64,000 bases of DNA from Marisimplicoccus sp038147335 (GTDB lineage Bacteria > Bacteroidota > Bacteroidia > Flavobacteriales > Flavobacteriaceae), in assembly GCA_038147335.1 (NCBI GenBank), contig JAYQTK010000002.1:62001-126000 (forward strand). The letters are read 5' to 3'. Made by a program: the position numbers and the translations under genes. Below the pieces are notes generated by a model. The model was not told the origin of the DNA, made no database searches, and worked only from the letters and a program-made list of their open reading frames with translations. Below are positions 54,676 through 62,428 of this stretch, one piece after another; the first letter of the stretch is position 1, and every line of letters begins with the position of its first letter.

Positions 54676-55262
54676 TTAATAATTCCAATTACAGTATAAT
54701 TCTTGGATCAGGCTCAACAAGAAGAAAAGAGTTATTAGAAATGACTGGAATTTCTTTCCAGGTTAACTCAATCCCCGTTAATGAAGATTTTCCAGAGCAT
54801 CTTAAAGCAAAAGAAATAGCCGAACATATTGTGGAAAACAAAGCAGCTCCTTTTCAAAAAATAGTTGAAAACAATCAAATAATAATTCTTGCTGATACTT
54901 TAGTCTGGTTTGAAAATAGATGTTGGGGTAAACCAAAAGATAAAAATGAAGCTAAGTCAATGCTAAAAATGTTTGCAGGTAATTCTCACGATGTTATTAC
55001 ATCTGTAGGCTTTCTTACCAAAAAGAATTTTGAAATAATAACTGAAACTACCAACGTAACTTATAAACTTCTAACTGAAAAAGAAATTGATTTTTATGTT
55101 GAAACTATAAATCCAATCGATAAAGCTGGAAGTTATGGTATACAAGATTGGATTGGAATGATAGGAGTAGAAAATGTTAATGGAAGCTACACAAGTGTTT
55201 TGGGTCTTCCAGTACCTCAAGTAACAAACAAATTAATAGAAATTATAAATGGAAGTCTTTAA
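54666..55262 (+). CDS. Maf-family nucleoside triphosphate pyrophosphatase
   Basis: 198 residues. Maf signature near the N-terminus, SIILGSGSTRRKELLEMTG, then ILADTLVWFENRCWGKPKD, NSHDVITSVGF and the KAGSYGIQDWIGM segment with a lysine and aspartate. Maf proteins remove pyrophosphate from dTTP/UTP or modified nucleotides and keep them from being used. It overlaps both its upstream and downstream genes (10 and 14 nt). Confidence 0.9.
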   Translation: MDLINNSNYSIILGSGSTRRKELLEMTGISFQVNSIPVNEDFPEHLKAKEIAEHIVENKAAPFQKIVENNQIIILADTLVWFENRCWGKPKDKNEAKSMLKMFAGNSHDVITSVGFLTKKNFEIITETTNVTYKLLTEKEIDFYVETINPIDKAGSYGIQDWIGMIGVENVNGSYTSVLGLPVPQVTNKLIEIINGSL

Positions 55263-55713
55263 GTTAAAATATTCACAAAAGCTACCCATAAGTTTGAATG
55301 AAGCATGGGATTTTTTATCATCGCCGAATAATTTGGAATTAATAACTCCCAAGTCTATGGATTTCAATATTACTGACTGGGATAAGAAGAAAGCTTATCC
55401 AGGTCAAATTATTCAGTACACTGTGAAACCTTTACTTGGAATTAAAATTAATTGGGTAACTGAAATAACACAAGTGAAGACTAATGAATTCTTTATTGAT
55501 GAGCAAAGGTTTGGTCCATATAGTTTTTGGCACCACAAACATTTTATCAAGGAGATTAAAGGCGGTGTTCTTATGGAAGATGTAATTCATTATAAATTAC
55601 CACTAGGTCCTTTAGGAAAGCTTCTGAACTCCCTATTTATTAATTCTAAATTGAACAGTATTTTTAAATACAGACAACTAGAATTAATAAAAATATTTGG
55701 GGATTATAAATAA
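55249..55713 (+). CDS. SRPBCC (START-like) domain protein
   Basis: 154 residues. Opens with a long strand and helix (LKYSQKLPISLNEAWDFLSSPNNLELITP), continues with the beta strands IQYTVKPLLGIKINWVTEI, FFIDEQRFGPYSFWHHKH and VLMEDVIHYKLPLGPLG, and ends with a long helix. This is the pattern of the SRPBCC fold, a hydrophobic-ligand pocket. The ligand is unknown. Its place in front of an SDR and photolyase genes suggests a pigment or lipid-like ligand; that is inference. Confidence 0.8.
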   Translation: MEVFKLKYSQKLPISLNEAWDFLSSPNNLELITPKSMDFNITDWDKKKAYPGQIIQYTVKPLLGIKINWVTEITQVKTNEFFIDEQRFGPYSFWHHKHFIKEIKGGVLMEDVIHYKLPLGPLGKLLNSLFINSKLNSIFKYRQLELIKIFGDYK

Positions 55714-56405
55714 TGAAAAACATCTTACTAATAGGTGGCTCATCTGGAATTGGTTATGAGCTATCAATGAAATTAGAGAATGATCACAAAGTCTTTGTAT
55801 CAACTCGAAATCCAGATAAGTTCTCTGGATCAAATATTAATGCACAAAAATTAGACTTGGATGAAGATTATAATACAGATTGGCTTCCTGACAGCCTAGA
55901 TGGGTTCATCTATTTGCCAGGTACAATTAATTTAAGACCATTTAAAGGTCTAAAACCGTCAACTTTTATTGATGATTTTAATATTAACATATTAGGTTGT
56001 GTAAAAATTCTTCAGGCTGTTTTACCAAGGCTTCAATCCTCAGAAAGTGCTAGTGTAGTTTTCTTTAGCACAGTTGCAGTTAAGTTGGGAATGCCATTTC
56101 ATAGTTCTGTTTCTGCTTCAAAAGGTGCAATTGAAGGTTTAACTAGATCACTAGCTGCTGAATTTGCACCAAAGATTAGGGTAAATGCTATTGCTCCCTC
56201 TATTCTCAACACTCCAATGTCTGAAAAATTCCTTAATTCAGAAACTAAAATTGAAAATGCTCGAAATAGACATCCGCTAAAAGAGATTGGATCAGCAAAA
56301 GATATTGCTGAAATAGTCAAGTTTTTACTTATTGATGAGAGCAAGTGGATGACTGGACAGATAATACCATTTGATGGAGGTATGAGTTCAGTTAAGACTA
56401 ATTAA
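55713..56405 (+). CDS. SDR-fold protein lacking the catalytic tyrosine
   Basis: 230 residues. The dinucleotide-binding loop IGGSSGIG (residues 7-14) and NAG-like YLPG segment, and the C-terminal APSILNTPMS and GQIIPFDGGMSS are normal for the short-chain dehydrogenase family. The active site reads VAVKLGMPFHSSVSASKGA: K137 is kept, but the residue four before it, where Tyr is expected, is V133, and the Ser region (FFSTVAV) is altered. So normal SDR proton transfer looks impossible and the protein may bind a cofactor or act in another way. It overlaps DUF2256 by one base. Confidence 0.82.
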   Translation: MKNILLIGGSSGIGYELSMKLENDHKVFVSTRNPDKFSGSNINAQKLDLDEDYNTDWLPDSLDGFIYLPGTINLRPFKGLKPSTFIDDFNINILGCVKILQAVLPRLQSSESASVVFFSTVAVKLGMPFHSSVSASKGAIEGLTRSLAAEFAPKIRVNAIAPSILNTPMSEKFLNSETKIENARNRHPLKEIGSAKDIAEIVKFLLIDESKWMTGQIIPFDGGMSSVKTN

Positions 56406-56551
56406 TGAGAGGTGTAAAAAAATCTAACCTACCTAAAAAAATATGCTCAACATGTGGTTTAGAGTTTGTTTGGCGAAAAAAATGGGAAAAAAATTGGGCT
56501 GAAGTTAAATATTGTAGCAAGAGATGTCGAGCAAAAAAAATACAAGTATAG
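56405..56551 (+). CDS. DUF2256 protein (small Cys-rich)
   Basis: 48 residues, too short for most gene finders. It reads MRGVKKSNLPKKICSTCGLEFVW, then WRKKWEKNWAEVKYCSKRC and a basic end. The two CxxC-type pairs (CSTCG, and YCSKRC) fit a zinc-binding DUF2256 domain, a family repeatedly found beside photolyase genes. It overlaps the SDR stop by one base and the cryptochrome gene by 28 nt, a strong sign of translational coupling. Confidence 0.82.
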   Translation: MRGVKKSNLPKKICSTCGLEFVWRKKWEKNWAEVKYCSKRCRAKKIQV

Positions 56552-57816
56552 TTTGGTTTAGAAACAATTTAAGGATTGAAGATAATTCTGCACTTTACTA
56601 TGCCGTCAATCAATCAGATAGAGTTATAGGATATGTAAATATAGATCCAAATAATTTTAAATTTACACAGTATGGGTTCAAAAAAACAGAGAAGTACAGA
56701 GCTAAGTTTTTACTTGAATCTATTTCAGACCTTAAGCAAAACCTGAATCATTTAAACATCTCTCTTATTATTGATTTTAAAGAGATTAAAGAATCATTTA
56801 AACCATTTATTTTGAAGTATGATGTTGATTCAATATATATGCAAAGAGAGTGGACAAGGGATGAACTAATTGAGGAAGAGTCTATACCTAAAAATATAAA
56901 TAAACTAAAATATTTTGATCAGTTTTTATATTCTCCAGAAGATGTTAAAAATATTTATGAAAACATTCCTAGAGGTTTTTCAAATTTTAGAAAAAAATGT
57001 GAAAAATACTTAAAGGTTAATAGTCCAATATCAATTCCTAAGCCAATGAATGAGGATAATCTATTAGATGTTGATTATGATATTCCAAATTTAAATGATT
57101 TAGGATTTGAAGACTTTGAAGTTAATGAAAATTCAGTTTTCAAATTTAAAGGAGGTGAAACTGCTGGCAAGTCTAGGGTTGATGATTATTTTTTTAGAAC
57201 AAAAAATGTATCTAAGTATAAACATACTCGTAACGGTCTACTTGGAAAAAACTACAGTTCAAAATTTTCATCCTGGCTTGCAAATGGATCATTATCATCT
57301 AGATACATTTATAATAAGCTTATGGAATATGAAAATGATGTAGAGAAAAATGAATCTACCTATTGGTTGTTTTTTGAACTTCTTTGGAGAGATTTCTTTA
57401 AATATGTTTCGATGCAACATCGAAATAAGTTTTTTAGCAAAGATGGAATTTATGGGAATGAAAAGGAATGGTCACAAGAAGACTCAAAGATTAAAAGCTG
57501 GATAAACGGAGAGACTAAAGAAACATTCGTAAATGCAAATATGAGAGAACTTGCATCTACTGGATTCATGTCAAACAGAGGTAGACAAAATGTTGCAAAT
57601 TATTTAACAAAAGAGCTGAAGGTTGACTGGAGAATAGGTGCAGAATATTTTGAAGCATTGCTAATTGATTATGATGTTCATAGCAATTATGGTAATTGGC
57701 TTTATAATGCAGGTATTGGAAATGACTCAATGCCATTTAGAAAGTTTAATCCTACACTTCAATCTGAAAGATATGATCCTAATAAAGATTATGAAAATAC
57801 TTGGTTAAATGGATAA
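56524..57816 (+). CDS. DASH-type cryptochrome/photolyase
   Basis: 430 residues. The N-terminal antenna domain opens TSIVWFRNNLRIEDNSAL; the FAD-binding domain has GGETAGKSRVDDYFF, YKHTRNGLLGKNYSSKFSSWLANGSLSSR, WLFFELLWRDFFKYV and WINGETKETFVNANMRELASTGFMSNRGRQNVANYL, then DYDVHSNYGNWLYNAG. These match the DASH class, which repairs UV dimers in single-stranded DNA and can sense blue light. It overlaps DUF2256 by 28 nt and the next photolyase by 8 nt. Confidence 0.92.
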   Translation: MSSKKNTSIVWFRNNLRIEDNSALYYAVNQSDRVIGYVNIDPNNFKFTQYGFKKTEKYRAKFLLESISDLKQNLNHLNISLIIDFKEIKESFKPFILKYDVDSIYMQREWTRDELIEEESIPKNINKLKYFDQFLYSPEDVKNIYENIPRGFSNFRKKCEKYLKVNSPISIPKPMNEDNLLDVDYDIPNLNDLGFEDFEVNENSVFKFKGGETAGKSRVDDYFFRTKNVSKYKHTRNGLLGKNYSSKFSSWLANGSLSSRYIYNKLMEYENDVEKNESTYWLFFELLWRDFFKYVSMQHRNKFFSKDGIYGNEKEWSQEDSKIKSWINGETKETFVNANMRELASTGFMSNRGRQNVANYLTKELKVDWRIGAEYFEALLIDYDVHSNYGNWLYNAGIGNDSMPFRKFNPTLQSERYDPNKDYENTWLNG

Positions 57817-59296
57817 GAAATGTTGTATAATTTTTCCTAATCAATTATTCAGAGAAAGCATATTTATTGACTCTGATTATAAAATTTTTCTTATTGAAGA
57901 GGATCTTTTCTTCAATCAATATAATTTTCACAAACAAAAAATATCATTTCACAGATCATCCATGAAGTTTTATGAAGACTATCTTGTAAAAAAAGGATTA
58001 GATGTTAGTTATATAAACTCTTATGAAAACGAGTCTAATATTGTTGAATTAATTAAAAATATCAGTAGTCAAGGATACAAAAAAATTGAGATTTACGATC
58101 CTGTTGATTATCTTCTAGACCGAAGAATAAAAAGACTTTCTAAAGAGCTAAAAATTGATCTGGTAGTTCATGAATCAAAGCTATTTATTAATTCTACTGA
58201 AGAATTAAAATATTTTTTCAAAGACTCTAAGCAAAAATTTTTTCAAACTTCATTCTACAAAGCAGAAAGAAAAAAAAGAAAAATACTTATAAATTCAAAG
58301 GGTGAACCAGAAGGCGGAGAATGGACATACGATATACAAAACAGAAAAAAGTTTCCAAAAGACAAAATCCCCCCAGTAATAAAGAATCCAAAAAAAAATA
58401 GCTATGTAATTGAATCTGAAAAATATGTTGAAAAAAATTTTAATAATAATTTTGGATCACTTGGCTTATTTAATTACCCCACTACATATGATGAGGCTGA
58501 TGAATGGTTAAATCAATTTTTAAACGATAGATTTTTAGAGTTTGGGGATTATGAAGATGCTATAATCAAAGATGAACTCACTTTAAACCATAGTATTTTA
58601 AGCCCTTTACTAAATGTAGGTTTAATAAATATCAAAGACTTGTTAGATATTAGCTTAGAGTTCTCGAAAGCAAATGATATTCCAATTAATTCAACAGAAG
58701 GATTTATTAGACAACTTATTGGATGGAGGGAATTTATTAGAGGTATATATATAGCTAAGGGTAGTTTTGAAAGAACCAATAATTTTTGGGGCTTCAAAAG
58801 TAAAATTCCTAAATCATTCTATGATGGAACAACAGGAATAGAACCTTTGGACTCCTCGATTAAAAAGGTAAGTCATACTGGTTATATTCACCATATAGAG
58901 AGACTAATGATTGTAGGAAATTTTATGTTATTATGTGAGTTTGATCCTGATGAAGTCTACAGATGGTTCATGGAGGTATCTATAGATTCATTTGATTGGG
59001 TAATGGTTCCAAATGTATATGGAATGAGTCAATTTGCAGATGGAGGATTAATGTCTACAAAACCCTATATCAGTAGCAGCAATTATATATCTAAAATGAG
59101 TGATTATAAAAAAGGTAACTGGAGTGATATATGGGATGGTCTGTTTTGGAGATTTATGGACAAACAAAGAGATTTTTTTATTAAAAATCCAAGATTAAGA
59201 ATGCTGGTAAATACTTTTGATAAAATGGATATAAACAAAAAGGAAAAGCATCTATTAACTGCTGAGAACTTTTTAAATAAAATAAATAATGAATAA
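57809..59296 (+). CDS. PhrB-like cryptochrome/photolyase lacking the iron-sulfur loop
   Basis: 495 residues of the FeS-BCP type (prokaryotic (6-4) photolyase group): opening IIFPNQLFRESIFIDSD, FIRQLIGWREFIRGIYIAKG, HTGYIHHIERLMIVGNFML, NVYGMSQFADGGLMSTKPY. In reference members such as PhrB, three cysteines after MSDY bind a [4Fe-4S] cluster. Here residues 430-447 read MSDYKKGNWSDIWDGLFW, with no cysteine and about ten residues fewer, so the cluster is presumably absent. It overlaps DUF2805 by 8 nt. Confidence 0.88.
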   Translation: MDKKCCIIFPNQLFRESIFIDSDYKIFLIEEDLFFNQYNFHKQKISFHRSSMKFYEDYLVKKGLDVSYINSYENESNIVELIKNISSQGYKKIEIYDPVDYLLDRRIKRLSKELKIDLVVHESKLFINSTEELKYFFKDSKQKFFQTSFYKAERKKRKILINSKGEPEGGEWTYDIQNRKKFPKDKIPPVIKNPKKNSYVIESEKYVEKNFNNNFGSLGLFNYPTTYDEADEWLNQFLNDRFLEFGDYEDAIIKDELTLNHSILSPLLNVGLINIKDLLDISLEFSKANDIPINSTEGFIRQLIGWREFIRGIYIAKGSFERTNNFWGFKSKIPKSFYDGTTGIEPLDSSIKKVSHTGYIHHIERLMIVGNFMLLCEFDPDEVYRWFMEVSIDSFDWVMVPNVYGMSQFADGGLMSTKPYISSSNYISKMSDYKKGNWSDIWDGLFWRFMDKQRDFFIKNPRLRMLVNTFDKMDINKKEKHLLTAENFLNKINNE

Positions 59297-59564
59297 GTTT
59301 AGTTTAAGAGAGATCGATAGAATTATAGAAATGGCATGGGAAGATAGGACACCATTTGAAGCTATTTTTAATCAATTTAATATAAATGAGAAAGAATTGA
59401 TAAGTCTTATGCGTAATAATTTAAAAAGAAATAGCTTTAAGCTATGGAGAGAAAGAGTCTCTGGTAGAAAAACAAAACATTCTGTTTTAAGAGAGAATGG
59501 TGTTGATAGATTTAAATGTAATTTACAGAGAGGTATATCAAATAATAAAATATCTAAAAGATAG
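59289..59564 (+). CDS. DUF2805 / TIGR03643 family protein
   Basis: 91 residues. REIDRIIEMAWEDRTPFEAI, FNINEKELISLMRNNLK and FKLWRERVSGRKTKHSVLR match the TIGR03643 (DUF2805) family, a short helix-turn-helix-like protein of unknown role that is often close to cryptochrome genes. It is the last gene of the operon and overlaps the PhrB-like gene by 8 nt. It could be a small DNA-binding regulator; that is inference. Confidence 0.82.
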   Translation: MNKFSLREIDRIIEMAWEDRTPFEAIFNQFNINEKELISLMRNNLKRNSFKLWRERVSGRKTKHSVLRENGVDRFKCNLQRGISNNKISKR

Positions 59565-59565
59565 A

Positions 59566-60876
59566 TTAGATTCTTTCAATTTCAGCTCCTAATTTTTTTA
59601 GTCTTTTTACGATATTTTCATACCCTCTATCTATTTGGTCAACATTTTGTATTATACTTTCTCCTTTTGCAGATAAAGCAGCAATTAAAAGTGCTATCCC
59701 TGCTCTAATATCAGGAGATGTCATAATAGTAGATTTTAAAGAAGATTTAAAATCATGCCCAATGACAGAAGCTCTATGTGGATCACACAAAATTATCTTA
59801 GCTCCCATATCAATTAATTTATCTACAAAAAATAATCTACTCTCAAACATTTTTTGATGTACCAGCACACTTCCTTTAGCTTGGGTTGCTACAACAAGTA
59901 TTACCGATATTAAATCAGGGCTAAAACCTGGCCATGGAGCATCTGATATAGTAAGTATTGAACCATCTATATAATTGGTAATTGAATATCCGTTCTTATG
60001 CTCAGGTATAAGCATGTCATCGCCATCTCTTTGAATTGTAATACCAAGTTTTCTGAAAACATCAGGAATTTGACCTAAGTTTTCCCATGACACATTTTTA
60101 ATTCTAAGTTTACTTCTTGTCATCGCTGCTAACCCAATCCAACTTCCTATTTCAATCATATCAGGTAGAATAGTATGAGTTGTTCCATTTAATTTTTCAA
60201 CTCCTTTAATACTCAATAAATTAGAACCAATACCAGTTATATCAGCTCCCATGTTATTTAACATTGAGCATAATTGTTGAATATAAGGTTCACATGCAGC
60301 ATTATAAATAGATGTATTTCCTTCAGCAAGAACAGAGGCCATAATTATATTTGCTGTTCCTGTAACAGATGCTTCATCTAGAAGTATTTCTGTACCGATA
60401 AGTCTTCCTTTAGATTCAATTGAATATGTTTTTTCTTCTGACACATAATTAAGCTCTGCACCGAGTTTTTCAAGATTGTCAAAATGAGTATCTAATCTTC
60501 TCCTACCAATTTTGTCACCACCAGGCCTAGGTATTGAAGCAGAACCAAATCTAGATAGTAAAGGACCTACCAACATTATCGAACCTCTCAAAGATTTTGC
60601 ATCATTAGCAAATCCTGAGCTATTTAAATAATTTAGGTCAATGTTCTGAGCGTTAAAAGTAAATTTACCTTTATCAATTTCTGAAACACTTACACCCAAA
60701 TTTTTAAGAATATCTATTAGTTTATTTACATCAATAATATTTGGTATGTTGGAGATTACAACATCACTCTCAGTTAAAAGTACAGCACAAATTACTTGAA
60801 GAGCTTCATTTTTAGCACCTTGAGGTGTTATCTCCCCAGATAATTTTTTACCGCCTTTAACTCTAATACTAGACAT
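59566..60876 (-). CDS. murA: UDP-N-acetylglucosamine 1-carboxyvinyltransferase with Asp in place of the fosfomycin-binding Cys
   Basis: 436 residues. First committed step of peptidoglycan synthesis: transfers enolpyruvate to UDP-GlcNAc. Motifs: SGEITPQGAKNEALQVICA, GVSVSEIDKG, SIMLVGPLLSRFG and SIPRPGGDKIGRRRLD, in which residue 121 is Asp where E. coli has Cys115. The C-terminal FSPDLISVILVVATQAKG and MFESRLFFVDKLIDMGA are normal. It overlaps the DUF4290 stop by one base. Confidence 0.94.
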   Translation of the reverse strand: MSSIRVKGGKKLSGEITPQGAKNEALQVICAVLLTESDVVISNIPNIIDVNKLIDILKNLGVSVSEIDKGKFTFNAQNIDLNYLNSSGFANDAKSLRGSIMLVGPLLSRFGSASIPRPGGDKIGRRRLDTHFDNLEKLGAELNYVSEEKTYSIESKGRLIGTEILLDEASVTGTANIIMASVLAEGNTSIYNAACEPYIQQLCSMLNNMGADITGIGSNLLSIKGVEKLNGTTHTILPDMIEIGSWIGLAAMTRSKLRIKNVSWENLGQIPDVFRKLGITIQRDGDDMLIPEHKNGYSITNYIDGSILTISDAPWPGFSPDLISVILVVATQAKGSVLVHQKMFESRLFFVDKLIDMGAKIILCDPHRASVIGHDFKSSLKSTIMTSPDIRAGIALLIAALSAKGESIIQNVDQIDRGYENIVKRLKKLGAEIERI

Positions 60877-61508
60877 TAAAATCTTCTTTTGGTCTTTTTT
60901 CTGTTTTTATTTTGTTTATGATTTGAGGTCTTGATTTTATTTTTAAGAAATTCACTTGAATCCGTTAAAGGTAAATCTGAATCTTTAAGTTTTAAGTCTC
61001 CGTTAGACATATCTAATAGATGATCGACAATAACTTTATCCTCTACTGAGTCTTTGTTCCAGTTAAGGAAACATTTCTTCATGTGGTTAGCGATATTTAA
61101 AACAAGTTTGTTTTTTAAATCTCCATCCTCCCATCCAATAGCTATATCAATCATTTTTTTAATATTATTTCCGTAGAAACGATATTTGGGATGACTTTGC
61201 GGATAATTAAGTTTATTAGGTTTGCTATTTTTATAGATATCCTCTAAAGGTTTTTCAAACGGACTATCTACATCAAGCTGAAAATCTGACATTATAAATA
61301 GTTGAGCCCAAAGTTTATGTTGAAAATCTGGAACATCTCTTAGATGGGGATTTAGATTACCCATTACACCAATTATTGCCTTAGCCATTTTATTCCTCTC
61401 CTCTTTATCTTTAACCAAAACTGCTTGGTCAACCATTTGATGAACATGTCTCCCATATTCTGGTATAATAAGCTTTTTTCTTTCAGTATTATATTCTAAT
61501 GAATTCAT
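60876..61508 (-). CDS. DUF4290 protein
   Basis: 210 residues from the ATG at 61508 (MNSLEYNTERKKLIIPEYGRHVHQMVDQ); an in-frame TTG upstream is less likely. The sequence matches the DUF4290 family pattern with VDQAVLVKDKEERNKMAKAIIGVMG, LNPHLRDVPDFQHKLWAQLF and YRFYGNNIKKMID. It is well conserved in Bacteroidota but has no known role. Translation is coupled to murA by a one-base overlap, suggesting a cell-wall link. Confidence 0.82.
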   Translation of the reverse strand: MNSLEYNTERKKLIIPEYGRHVHQMVDQAVLVKDKEERNKMAKAIIGVMGNLNPHLRDVPDFQHKLWAQLFIMSDFQLDVDSPFEKPLEDIYKNSKPNKLNYPQSHPKYRFYGNNIKKMIDIAIGWEDGDLKNKLVLNIANHMKKCFLNWNKDSVEDKVIVDHLLDMSNGDLKLKDSDLPLTDSSEFLKNKIKTSNHKQNKNRKKTKRRF

Positions 61509-61538
61509 ATCTCGCAATTTAAGAAATTAATTACCAAA

Positions 61539-61832
61539 CTAAAGGCTAATTATATTATCTATATTCTCTATACCCTTATATATATTAATTACATCAACAG
61601 GTGAATCTGCATAGTATTCAAACGTCAAGCTCAAAAATTTATTATTTGACGAGGATTTTAAAGATTTTTTTCCTTCGTAATTATTTAGATATTTTTTTAA
61701 CTGATCATATTCTTCACTCTTGTCTTTAACAATGAATTTAAATATGTAAATACCTGGCCAATCCTGAGATTCAAGAAGCTGATCTTTAAATCTTGAATAA
61801 AAATCTTCGGATTTAGTGCTTTTATTAGACAA
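61539..61832 (-). CDS. DUF493 family protein
   Basis: 97 residues from the TTG at 61832 (reads L/M-SNKSTKSEDFY). The body fits DUF493/YbeD: FYSRFKDQLLESQDWPGIYIFKFIV, LTFEYYADSPVDVINIY and IENIDNIISL at the end. A longer frame from TTG at 61859 would place the start codon inside the TATATTTG promoter box, so it is unlikely. YbeD-type proteins are small regulators of unknown target. Confidence 0.72.
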   Translation of the reverse strand: MSNKSTKSEDFYSRFKDQLLESQDWPGIYIFKFIVKDKSEEYDQLKKYLNNYEGKKSLKSSSNNKFLSLTFEYYADSPVDVINIYKGIENIDNIISL

Positions 61833-61856
61833 GGCAATTAATTTTGTAATGTGATG

Positions 61857-61864
61857 CAAATATA
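61857..61864 (-). promoter_or_regulatory. -7 element TATATTTG of the DUF493 gene
   Basis: The minus strand reads TATATTTG; it overlaps the most upstream possible start (61859), which argues for translation from 61832 instead. It lies in the short gap shared with the divergent AAA gene. Confidence 0.45.
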
Positions 61865-61882
61865 ATCAATCATTTGTCTGGT

Positions 61883-62428
61883 ATGTTAAATGAGAAAAAT
61901 AATAAAAGAATTGTTTTAGCTGGAGGGCCAAGTACAGGAAAAACCTCTGTCTTAAATGAACTTAAGAAATTAGGTTTTGTTTGCTTTGATGAAGCTGCTA
62001 GAGATATTCTATCAGATTATAGTTTGAAGGGCTCAAGTTTTAAATTAGACCCAATTAAAATTAGCAACGAAATCCTTACAAAGAGAGATAGTGATTATAA
62101 TGATGCTATAAATATTTCATGTAAAAATGATATTATTTTTTATGATAGAGGTGTACATGAGATTACTGCATACTTAAGATCCATAAATCAATCAACTGAT
62201 TATTGGGAAGAATTACTAAAAAATTATAAGTATGATATGGTCTTTATTTTTCCATCTTGGAAAGAGATATACACCAAAGATGATAATAGAATTGAGGAAT
62301 ACGAAGAAGCAATGAAAATTTCTCCATTTATATATCAAATTTATGATGAATCTTCAATCTTAAGTGTTGAAGTTCCAAATTTTAGTGTTAAAGAAAGAGT
62401 AGAATTTATTATGAACAATATTCAATGA
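61883..62428 (+). CDS. AAA-family ATPase/kinase of unknown substrate
   Basis: 181 residues from the ATG at 61883. P-loop in VLAGGPSTGKTSVLNEL, a FDEAARDIL segment, the Walker-B-like IIFYDRGVHEITAYL and a C-terminal acidic helix. The pattern resembles small AAA_28-type P-loop proteins such as NadR or Ttd14 homologues that act as kinases or regulators. No substrate can be assigned. The fmt gene starts four bases before its stop. Confidence 0.75.
   Translation: MLNEKNNKRIVLAGGPSTGKTSVLNELKKLGFVCFDEAARDILSDYSLKGSSFKLDPIKISNEILTKRDSDYNDAINISCKNDIIFYDRGVHEITAYLRSINQSTDYWEELLKNYKYDMVFIFPSWKEIYTKDDNRIEEYEEAMKISPFIYQIYDESSILSVEVPNFSVKERVEFIMNNIQ

Noticed and set aside
61833..61859. Longer start of the DUF493 gene at TTG 61859
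   Set aside because: The codon lies in the -7 promoter element TATATTTG.
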